Assembly: GCA_021464245.1 (NCBI GenBank)
Contig: JADCRB010000055.1
Coordinates: 2,634,487 to 2,698,486, forward strand
Source: Carallia brachiata
Lineage: Eukaryota; Streptophyta; Magnoliopsida; Malpighiales; Rhizophoraceae
Direction of reading: 5' to 3'
Length of the DNA: 64,000 bases
A program made the translations under genes and the position numbers. Below, piece by piece: positions 50,647 to 60,174 of the stretch. The notes beneath the pieces are model-generated. The model saw only the letters and a list, made by a program, of their open reading frames with translations, made no database searches and was not told the origin of the DNA. The first letter of the stretch is position 1. Every line of letters begins with the position of its first letter.

Positions 50647-50793
50647 AGCTATAGGTCGATCAGTACTATATATATATATATTATATTAAATATCGGTTCA
50701 AATACCGGTTTGACCAGTTTAACCGATTGAATATTGACCTATTAATTTTTTCAGTTTGATAATCGGTCTAATTCTGACAATTTTAATTGCATC

Positions 50794-51169
50794 ACTAATT
50801 ACATAAACCGTACAATAGGGGTAGAAAGGAGTAACAATTCATTTTCCGCGGGAATATAAAAACAAACGGTTAGAGCGCGCTAACAGCGTGAGCCGCCTCC
50901 GCTCGATTTTTCTCTCACGACTGAAATTCCCAACAACCAAACAGAAATAACGCGAAAAATCCCTGCCTCCCTCCATCCCCCTCTTCTCTCTCTCTCTCTC
51001 TCTCTCTTTATCTGCCAAAGAAATCATCCTCTTATAAACTCCTCCGTTCTTATCTCTCTCTATAAAATTAAATCTCTCTCTCGCTCTTTGTTTCTCTCTC
51101 TCAAATTCGCTTTTGGCAAACAACGGATCAGAGGAACCGGAAGCTGGTGTCTATCTCCATTTCATTTTA
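50794..51169 (+). promoter_or_regulatory. NOI gene promoter and 5' leader
   Basis: Between the MITE and the next start codon lie about 375 bp. A (TC)n microsatellite covers about 50986-51008, followed by further CTCT-rich runs to about 51110, typical of plant core promoters and 5' leaders. The MITE end is only about 380 bp upstream of the start codon, so the nested virus may influence this gene. Confidence 0.55.
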
Positions 51170-53289
51170 ATGGCTTCGGTGCGTCACGTTATTCCTTATT
51201 ATTATTTTTTTTGTTTTCCAATCCTTAGTTTCCTATTTTTCCATTGTATATCTCCTTAATGTTAACGTTCAAAGTTTGTATAGAAAAAAGTTTGATACAA
51301 TGCTGATTGCTTTTTTTTTTTTTCTCCTTCTCATTTTTCCCGCTTTTGTCTCATTGTTGGCTTCCAATTTTCTTTTCTTTTTTTTTTTAGATTTTTATTT
51401 TATTTTTAGAATCAATGCATAATAATGCGCATTAGCTTTGGCTAAACAACGAAAACGTTGGTTTATTGAGAATTTCTGCGTCTTCTGGAAATATGTTTGC
51501 ATTGTATGGCTATATAATATGGAATTGAGCACTGTTATATTTCTACATTAAAAATGTGTCGGAAATATTATTCAAATACAATTGATTGTATTTAGTCTGT
51601 AATTATTTGTATTTTAAGTGTAACTAAAATTTAATTAATTGTATATCAAATTTACCTAATTACGTTCAGGCAGTATCTCAAACACTGTTTCTTCTGAAAA
51701 TTTAACTTTTTCTTATGGCATTAGTCTTTGTGGGATGCGTCTATTTCTCGATTCGTACCGTAGTACGTTTGACGTTTGTTGGCGCAGAAGTTTTGATTAT
51801 TTATAATTCCTCCGTACGTCCCTCCTTTTCAGAGTGTTTGGATGATAATTGTGCCAACATTATGAGTACGGATATGTTTCACAGACACAAGAAAGATTGA
51901 GGTGGGATCATCATGATTCTTAATTTTTAATGTATAATCACAATTAATGATTAATAATAAAATAATGAAAACGAGAAATGATAGTGTTATCTCACCTGCA
52001 TTTAGTCTAGTTTAGTTGTGATATCATGCTTGATTAAGAAGAAAGTATTTTCTTCTCCCCTTTTATGCAAATTCCTGTAGTTACTTACATCCGGACCATT
52101 TTCCTTTTTATTTATGTCCTAAAGACAATTTTTTTTTTTTTTTTTCCAAACAAGCGAATTATTATCTTCTGTTCGTATTAATGTTTGTGTCTTCACCACC
52201 GGTCGTGGTCGAGTACTTGCATGCCTCGCTGTTTGCTGTCAGATAGGGGATCCGTCTGAAGGTGATACGGAAATTTACGGTTGAGACCAATAGTGGAGGG
52301 AGACATGTTACCCACTGTTCAAGGCCATTTCATCTTTTGCATGCTGATAGTGCTGGGGATGGTATCTCTGTTTTGTGTGGATATCTGATATCAAGAATGC
52401 AAGACATTGCAGTCTGGTGTGACTGCAGAACTGCATATATCCCAGTATACATGCATTGGCTCTCATACGAGGTCTGCAATTTGCTGCACTCATGCGGTGA
52501 CTATGTTACCTTGCAGCCTGTTGGAGTTAGGGTAGCAGCAAGCAACGTCTTAATGGGCTTTTGACACTGCATCTTACTAAAAACCTTAAGGCATTGGATT
52601 ATCGAACTTTCTCACTTATTGGTTGCATTACTTCTATTTTTTTCTCAATGTGGATATTAGCCTCAACGTCACATTTGCAACTTCAGCACAGCTTTCTAAG
52701 CTGTGGATAAATGGATAGCCAATCATTTTTCTTTAGTTATGTATGTCATCAATGTTAGTCCTGTGTGGATCATGCATCAGGGTTCTTATTCTTTTATTTT
52801 ACAATGAGGTGAGTGAATCCTTCTATCGGGTAATTGAATGGAATCTTTTGATGCAATGTAGCACCTTGATAACAATCCAAAATGCAGAATAAATTTGATG
52901 GCTACTAGTGTTATCATAGTTGGAACGGGCAACGAAGGTTTACTTGAAATTTTTTTTTATTTTTCAGCAAGGAGCTCGTCCATTGCCCAAGTTTGGTGAG
53001 TGGGATGTAAATAACCCTGCTTCGGCAGCGGGATTTACCATGATATTTAACAAGGCCAGAGATGAAAAGAAGACCACCAAGAATACCGCTGCAAAAATTG
53101 TGGCCCCACAAACCAACGAAGCTGTGTACAAGAAACCGGAGACTTATCAGCATCCGCGCAAGGTACTTGTAAATGAGCAATTGGATTGTTATTTTTCCTT
53201 TTCATTTTTTCAGCTGCATTGTTCTCCTGTTCAGATGTTTTACTGCTTAGTCAATTTCTATGCAGAGCAAATGGCTTTGCTGTGGATGA
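51170..53289 (+). CDS. NOI/RIN4-family small protein
   Basis: Three exons: 51170-51178 (only Met-Ala-Ser), 52968-53162 and 53266-53289; 75 residues. The NOI domain LPKFGEWDVNNPASAAGFT spans most of exon 2. The core PKFGEW resembles the site cut by the bacterial protease AvrRpt2 in RIN4. The protein ends KSKWLCCG, a cysteine pair typical of lipid anchoring to the plasma membrane in this family. Larger members guard immune signalling; small single-NOI proteins are less studied, with roles in immunity and exocyst contacts suggested. Intron 1 is long (1.8 kb) and contains an LTR remnant. The frame is intact and all borders are GT-AG. It appears to correspond to At3g48450. Confidence 0.92.
52533..52603 (-). 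mobile_element. LTR fragment of the TRIM-1/3 family in NOI intron 1
   Basis: The stretch GCAAGCAACGTCTTAATGGG, TTTTGACA and AAAACCTTAAG matches the TRIM-3 LTR in the same plus-strand orientation (AGCAAGCAACACTCAATGGG, TTTTGGACA, AAAACCTTAAG). No partner repeat, primer site or target duplication is visible. It shows that the family spread beyond CALS10. Confidence 0.65.
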
Positions 53290-54422
53290 GCCTTTACTGC
53301 AACTGAAATCTCTTGAAATGATCTGTGAAGTCGTCTGTCTATGGGGAGAGGGATTCATTGACAAAGTGCCTCTGGCCTAGCGGTGAAGCATTGGAGTGTA
53401 TCATAATCTTTTTAGCGTTTTTCTTTTTCCTTACAGAAACTTTTAACAAGATATTGTTATGGATTCTTCCTTGTTTCTTGTATGTTTGCTAACATGAATG
53501 ACACAAGCTACCGTCGTGAGAGAGGAAGGTGGACGTAAAAAAAAATGTAAATCTTTGTTGTTTTATGGAGATAATTAGTGCGTGGCATGTGGCGTCTTAG
53601 CAAGACCATGCTTTAATCAATAAGGGTATTGTACATTCTATGTGGCGTTCCATTCCCTTGAGTAAAATGCTGTGGGACTCTAGTAGCATCCTTTTCCGAT
53701 GAATAAAAAAGAAAATGAAGCTTTTTTTTTTTTTAATTTTTTCGAAACTAGGAATCTAACAGTTAGAGAATGAAAGAAAATCAAGGAAAATTCAAATCTT
53801 AAATCTTACAATTCGAGTCTCAAATTTTTTAATTAAAATTCACTATCTCAACTACTAAATCCTTAAAATAAAACCTCCGTTTAAGATTAGTCTATTCCCG
53901 CAAAACTACTTTCTGATTGATAATTGCCACCCCCGAAAGGAATTTAGTTTTCAGTCAGTTGATCCAATTGTGTTGTATACGTTCACTATGTGCACTTTGT
54001 ACATACGAGGCGTCAACTATTATTTTCGTTAATGGTTGTATTTTTGCACTAATCCAAACAATCACACCAGCTCTTTATTTAATCCGCAGCGCCACCAGTT
54101 TATGCGGCACTTTTTCGCTGTCTTCACAGAAGTACCCCACCATATCCCAACCAACAATGCAAACATAAAAATTGCATGAAACAATAGATGGTAAATGACA
54201 GGTAAAAGTACATGTGTAGATGAGGCCCCTGGTGATGAGAGGTGAAATAGTAACAATTTACACATCACGATTTCATTTCGCTCCATCACATTAAATGTAT
54301 AACGCCACGGTTTGAATAGCTTGTGGCAGCAAACCGAGAAAATAAGTTACAATAGCCATGATTTAGGACCAAAATTCAAAACCCTCTGTACCCTAAGAAG
54401 CTAGAGCACCTGATGCAAAAAC
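53290..54422. other. Convergent 3' flanks of NOI and CCCH genes
   Basis: The NOI gene and the minus-strand CCCH gene converge here. The left part is probably the NOI 3' untranslated region, with A/T-rich runs near 53715-53740. No domain-bearing frame is visible on either strand, and no transposon ends stand out. Confidence 0.6.
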
Positions 54423-57400
54423 TCAATCCGGCTGATGAACTGGGTTATCCTTTCCATTTCCAGCCTTGGCCACTATGCTTTCTTCCTGTGTTGCAGAATG
54501 GCCAAAATGAGTGGACCGATTATCACTAGATCCCGTTGGAGAGGAAGTTGTACTGGATGGTCAAATTTACAAGCTGGCCCAAACTTGCAAATGCCATAGC
54601 GGCTGTAATAGGAGCATGCAGTCTGGTCCTGGATTTCAAAAATACAAAATATTTGTCATGGATGGAAAAACTCGACGTAGCAGAAAAATTAAACTCGATG
54701 GTTAGGGTGTCCCATAGCACAGCAGCACATGTAAACAGTTCTTATGCAAGGGGCAAAATCCCCCTGAACCAATTCTACTTTTGTAGATGCATCGCACTTA
54801 CTGAAAGACCCAAAAAAAAACAATTGCTTACCATCTTACCATAGTGATATCCAGGCAAATTTTCCAACTTCACGACTATGACGTGGAAAGCACACAACAC
54901 GGGTTCAAAAAAAAAATGAGAAGGAATATCAAGCAGATGTATTACCTAACTATGACAGCAAGTAAACAGAATTAAAGTATCCAGGTAATTCTTAATCTTT
55001 TTCATGAACAGAATTCTACTGCATATTAAGAACTATTGGTAACAATTCTTGACGTAAGAACAAACTTACAGGTCTCAAAGGCAGGCCCTTGTCACTAAGT
55101 GCACATGGTGATGACATTGAGAGCCGATTCTTTGGATGATGATATTTGCAGTTTGATTTAAACTTACAGTCCCCAGTTTTCATATAATAACTGCACTCTG
55201 GCTGGCCAGGTCGTTCTGGAAATTCATCAATCAGCATCTGATGCTGCTGATGTGCATAGACATTGGTGTCACTTGGTGGGCTGCTGATAGCATATGCTGG
55301 AGGTGGATGAATGCTTCTCTCTGGTGGATATAAAGGACTCTTGGACAGTGACAAAAATATATATTCAGTGGCATAAATATTGTGTTTGTAAGTCTTTGCA
55401 AGTGGATGTTAAGCAAAATTATTTAGCATGATTGCCAAACATTTTATTTAAAAACTGAAACACAGCTCAGCGATGTCTGTAGGAAGAAGATATATGTGAC
55501 ACAGATCAATTTTAATCAACCATACCAAGGAAAATGCTAGGCTTAAAACAATCAAGACAGAAATGTTGACGATAACCATGCACACCAAGTTTCAAACAAG
55601 ACTACCTTGATACCTAATAGAAATAATGGTTCATTTTAGATATCATACATAGTTACTTCCCTTTCTCTCCTCAAATTCATAACTCAGAGCCATCTCTCCT
55701 AATAAAATTTTTACATGAATTAGACCAATGAAAGCCAATTGCTTTGACTCAACTTCATTTACATGGAAGAAAATAAATAGTGCAAATTATTTAACTGTCT
55801 TAAATACTAATTTCACAACAAAAAGAACGACTAATCAGCAAGCAATAAAAGAATAACTTTTTAAATAGATTTTAGCAGCATTTAACAAGCAAACAACATC
55901 ATACAGGCAAAGACGACTTAAAAGCAACATGAAGTGCCAGACTTAAGAGGGAAGGATAAATAGCAAAGAACAGTGCAGACACCTGATACCCATTCCATTC
56001 CGTACTGTGTTGGGCTGGTGGAAACATTATTGGCAGAAATGGAGCAGTCTCATTTGATGCCCTCGGGGACGACCATGAACCAATACTTGATTGTGATGGA
56101 CTCTTAGAGAAGTAGACCCACCATTAACAAAGGCTGGGGGCTCACTTCCTCCCACAGCTGTAGGATCTGGATGATTAAACCTGCAGCTGGATCCATACTT
56201 GCAAGAGCCATTGCGCATGTAATATGGGCACTCTTTCTCCCCCTGTGATCCATTAAGGCGACATCAAAATTTCTAAATAACTGCAATCATAAACAAAGGT
56301 AAATCTTACAAAGTTTGACAAATAAAAAATACCGGTCGGATTGGGAGGCCAAGAAAGTTAAGCTCTAAAACTGGTAAGACCGAAGATTTGGCTTTTGAGT
56401 GGTTGTATCTGCAAGCCTTTCCATACTTACAACCACCTGTCCTCAAGTAATACTGTAATAGGAAGAAGTTATAACCAGAAATAAATGCAATCCATCAGCA
56501 AGTTCCCAACTCAAATAAAGAAGGTCCACACCATTTTAAACCAACAACATCTGCAAGCAACTTTATTAGAAACATTAATTACAAACTGACAAACGAGCCA
56601 ACCCAAATTCAAAGTAAATAACAGAATGCAGGTTTTTGTCACAAAAATTGAAAACACGACAGCCACGTGTTAAGCTTAACTTTGACCCTGCATGAAAGCA
56701 CTCATTTGTAGGAAAAGGAATCCAGCAAAAAGTAAGTTGCATAATGAAAAAGAAACCAGGAAAAGAAGGCATAACGTCACTTTGAGTTCACATGTCAAAG
56801 GGAAGGCATGAAAAAAAAAAACCTTGCATTCTGTCTGGCCTGGTGCCTCCGCAGATTCTTCTTGTTCCTTTGCCTTTTCCTTGGCAGGCTTATTAAAAAA
56901 GGAACATCAAAGAATAAAGACTGAAAGTTAGAGTGACATCTCCAATCATAACTCATAAATTTCCCGAAGCTTATCAAAACAACAAAAAGTAACTCCCTTG
57001 ACAAGTTACGTCTAAAATTACGAATAATAAATCCCAGAATAACTGTCAAGGCATTTTTCCAATCAGCACACAAGGCCCACAATTGATAACAAGGCCTGGA
57101 TCACATGCATCATATTAAACAAAAACAAAAGCGTTAACCTGATTTTTTTTTTTCATTTTTTTATATTTTCTCTAAAACCCCAGAATAGTCCTCTCGTAAA
57201 ACCATAATGGAAATAATTTTATCCATTCAAAGATCACATCTTTACTAACGAATTTGCAACATTCACAAACAGAATAAACACCCACGTTCTTCCTAACTTT
57301 AAAGATTGCATTTTTATTCACAATCTGACAATAACTAAATGATATATATGCAAACAGGCAAAATCCATAGAAAGTAAAACATAAACAAAATATTACCTGG

Positions 57401-57990
57401 TTTTTCCTTCTCAAAGGGTGATTAAACTTGCAATTGGATCCAAACTTGCAAGTCCCAGTTTTCATATAATAGGCGCAATGTTCAGCATTGGGCCGGAGCG
57501 GGTACTGGTGCCTTCTAATCCCATTAAAACTCTCACTCTCCTTCTCATCATTTTCTGCTTTCTCGCTCTCATTCCCGTTCTCCTCTCCGCCGCCCTCTCC
57601 GCTCTTTAGCTCGTCTTCACTCTCATCATTCGAGCCTTTCTCCACCGCAGCAGCTCCCCGCGGCTGCTCCTTCTCCCCACCCGCCTTCAAATTCAGCTTC
57701 TCCTGGAGCTCTTCATGTAGTTCTTTATGCTCCTCAGCCGCCGCCGTCGTCTCATCGACATGATCAGACGGCATGGAATCAATCGAATGTTTCTCCCTTT
57801 TGTCAGCTTCCTCAAAATCCAACTGCTGGTTCAACTCATCATCATGCAGATCATGGAGCTGATCATCCTCCAAAGCGGTCCAATCAGGATCGGACGGCGC
57901 GGGAGTAGTCTCCAATGCGGCTGATGGAAGCCCTAATTCGGGAGTTTCGTCGGGATTAGCGACGGAATTGGAGGATTCAGAGCGATCCAT
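54423..57990 (-). CDS. Five-finger CCCH zinc finger protein (C3H43/67-like), frame broken twice
   Basis: Six exons: 57990-57397, 56888-56823, 56452-56333, 56242-55983, 55339-55070 and 54628-54423. The protein of about 505 residues starts [15 protein letters not shown], has an acidic, glutamate-rich N-terminus and five CX8CX5CX3H fingers: [20 protein letters not shown], one across exons 2-3, one each in exons 4, 5 and 6. Spaced fingers of this kind bind RNA or DNA in plant HUA1/ZFN-like nuclear proteins; this subgroup is little studied. Exon 4 misses a base near 56120, after FVNGG. Exon 6 misses one just after the last finger (near 54559); read as given it ends at a TAG at 54473 with an unlikely hydrophobic tail. 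All phases fit once these are allowed for. Confidence 0.88.
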
Positions 57991-58547
57991 TTTGCCTCCA
58001 CATTTCAATTTTTTTTTGAAACCCTAAAAATTTTTTTCTCAAAGAGATAATTAAAAAAGTGCCGTGGTTCAAGCTTGAGAGAGACTTTGATTGAGACGGA
58101 TAAATGGATGTGCATAAGCCAGAAAATTGGGTTTTTTTTTTTTTTTTGAAATGATAGGAAAAAATAAAATAAAATAAAATAAAAGAAGGCAGCGCATAAT
58201 TTTTTTCTGCTACAACGCGTATAATTTTGTTTATTGAAAAATAATTTATTTTTTTAATAAAATTTCTGGTGTGTGGTTTTTTGTGGTCAAGCCCACAGGA
58301 AATTGTATTTTAATATTGTTTGTTGCATGACCAAAAATAAACTAGTCTATGATTAGATGCATATAATGGACTTTAATTAAATTTAAATTTGTTTTTGTTT
58401 TTATTGTTGTTTCATTTAATACATATCCACTCCCGCATTTATCTTCTCCCTCCTAATACTAATTAAAGAAGTATTAAAAGTCATTTAAGATTAAGTGGAA
58501 AAATGGAATGTTTGAAATGGAGGATGTAACAAATGAAGCCACGGCTT
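57991..58547 (-). promoter_or_regulatory. CCCH gene promoter region
   Basis: This is the 5' flank of the minus-strand CCCH gene. It includes short T/A homopolymers (for example 58131-58147) and an AAAAT repeat near 58161-58180. I cannot point to a clear TATA box. MITE-B lies about 560 bp upstream of the start codon. Confidence 0.5.
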
Positions 58548-58556
58548 TAATGAAGT

Positions 58557-59077
58557 AAGGTTATCAGAACCGGACCGGTTATTGAACTGAAAATATTAGT
58601 GGGTTAAGGTTCAACCGGTCGAACCGGTATTTGAACCGGTATTTATTAATATATATATTTATAAAAATAATTTAAAAAAATAATACTTATACATGATTAT
58701 TAAATATTATTTTTTCAATTTTTATGGATTAAATTGAAAATTTTGATAAATTTAGGACTAAATTGAAAGTTTTGATAATTTAGGACTAAATTGAAAATTT
58801 AATTAAATTTAAAACTCAAATTATAATTTAAATAAGTATTAGGATCAAATTATAATTTATAAAACTTTTATACTCGGTTTGAACCGGTTGAACCGGGTCC
58901 GGTTTTTGACCGGTTTTCATCGGTTTTGACCGGTTCAAACCGGTTTTGACCGGTTCAAACCGGTTTTGACCTGTCCGAGTTAAGGGGTAACTGTAGCCAT
59001 AAACTGGTCCGAACCTTTGGCCGGTCACCTGTTGAACCGGTCGGACTGACCGGTTCGAGCCGATTTTTACAACATTG
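58557..59077 (+). mobile_element. Mutator-like MITE-B, uninterrupted
   Basis: It is 521 bp, flanked by an exact 9-bp target-site duplication TAATGAAGT at 58548-58556 and 59078-59086. Ends read GTTATCAGAACCGGACC and, reversed, GTTGTAAAAATCGGCTC, an imperfect terminal inverted repeat. Subterminal parts are packed with CCGGTT/AACCGG motifs (six or more near 58880-58970), and the core is AT-rich with a TA run near 58648-58659. It has no coding capacity. It matches both arms of MITE-A in reverse orientation and shows what that element looked like before the virus inserted. Confidence 0.9.
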
Positions 59078-59086
59078 TAATGAAGT

Positions 59087-60174
59087 GGACCAACCCTTTT
59101 TTTTTTTTTGGCCCCTTTTTTTGTTAATTTGCACTAATTACGATATTCGAGCTTGACCTTCAGCCCTCACTTCAATACTACTATTGAACTGAGAATGATA
59201 ATATTTTTTATTATGAAAATCGCCTTTTGGTATTTAGTAAATTTTTAATTATTAATATTTAACAGATTAATTTAGGGGATAGACTTTATGTTTTTATTGT
59301 TAATTAATGTTTTATTAATTTTTTTTCATGTGAAACAATTGTCAATAAATTTATTTATTTTTTTATCCATTAAAAAATTCATTAAACTGTGAACTACATA
59401 ATAAGATAGTTCTCTTCTCTTATAAATTTTATTTCTTCTTTTTCAATATTTAAATTTAAGACTTCTATAATAGAAACAATTTTCAATAACTCTACTATAA
59501 TCTTTGAACTAAAACTCATTGGTTGGTGTTCTAATCGTTGCTAACGGTAAATGCCAAGTGTACTTGCAAATCCAGCCATTCTCATATAATAACAGAAAAA
59601 TTAACTAACTTCAGTTAAATAATTTTAAAATAATTATAAAATAATATAAATCATTAGATAATTAATTAGTAAATAATAAAAAATTAATAAATTATCAAAA
59701 CTATTAAAAAAGACTGTATAACTATTTATTACTATTATTTAAAGACACTTAACATTATTCTGTAATAAAACACCCTTAGATGCGTAAAGGAAGAGAGATG
59801 GAAAGTTTGAACAAGAAGCATAGCTCGTAAAATTTCTTCTGCAACCCTTTCATTAGCTAGATTTTGTTACCCGCAATGCAGAGGCCTAATCCAACAGCAA
59901 ACACTCCCAGAAAAATGAAAATTCAAGGCAACGGTTTAGCAATGTGGAGTTCAATGGAGAAAAATCAGTCTGAAGATCCCATCAATCCCTCAGGGTTGCA
60001 ATGAATCAATTGGGCCCCAATTAAGACCCAGTACAACAGGAGAATTAAATGTTTCCTGGAATTACAATTACAACTTACAGGGAGATCCTAACATCAGCTT
60101 TCAACCTAGTCCTTCCTTCCTACCCTGTCAAATTGAATAGTTTCATCAGCAATGTTACGTTACACTGACCGGAG
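59087..60174. other. REF6 3' flank
   Basis: This AT-rich stretch follows the REF6 stop codon. The part from about 59760 to 60174 is less AT-rich and may be the REF6 3' untranslated region. No other gene, RNA gene or element end is evident. Confidence 0.55.

Larger units (their letters stand above)
42570..50667. mobile_element. Endogenous caulimovirid, rearranged, dead
   Basis: About 8.1 kb of pararetrovirus DNA sits inside MITE-A. The plus-strand half (42570-46474) carries part of the capsid region, CCHC knuckle, protease, reverse transcriptase, RNase H and the start of a downstream ORF. The minus-strand half (50646-46475) carries the rest of that ORF, a leader with tRNA-Met primer site, the movement-protein region and the start of the capsid region. 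Together this is close to one genome equivalent, but folded into opposing halves. No integrase or LTR pair is seen. Gene order resembles plant endogenous caulimovirids such as florendoviruses; the genus is unresolved. Many frameshifts and stops make it non-functional. Confidence 0.88.
42235..50784 (-). mobile_element. Mutator-like MITE-A, split by a virus insertion
   Basis: The outer parts, 42235-42567 and 50668-50784, together make about 450 bp of a MITE rich in CCGGT/ACCGG motifs with an AT-rich core. An exact 9-bp target-site duplication AATTGCATC flanks it (42226-42234 and 50785-50793); this length is diagnostic of the Mutator superfamily. The left end reads GTTGTAAAAATCGGACC and the right end, reversed, ATTGTCAGAATTAGACC, so the terminal inverted repeats have diverged. 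An uninterrupted relative lies at 58557-59077; MITE-A runs in the opposite orientation to it. The break lies in a TA-rich stretch. Confidence 0.88.

Noticed and set aside
42570..50667. Ordinary Ty3-type LTR retrotransposon
   Set aside because: No integrase and no LTR pair; a movement-protein region and the gene order point to Caulimoviridae.
41009..50793. CRISPR array or bacterial mobile element
   Set aside because: Plant nuclear DNA with spliceosomal introns; repeats here are explained by MITE, virus and short tandem duplications.
57418..57763. Serine/phenylalanine-rich plus-strand frames
   Set aside because: Antisense of the acidic glutamate-rich first exon of the CCCH gene.
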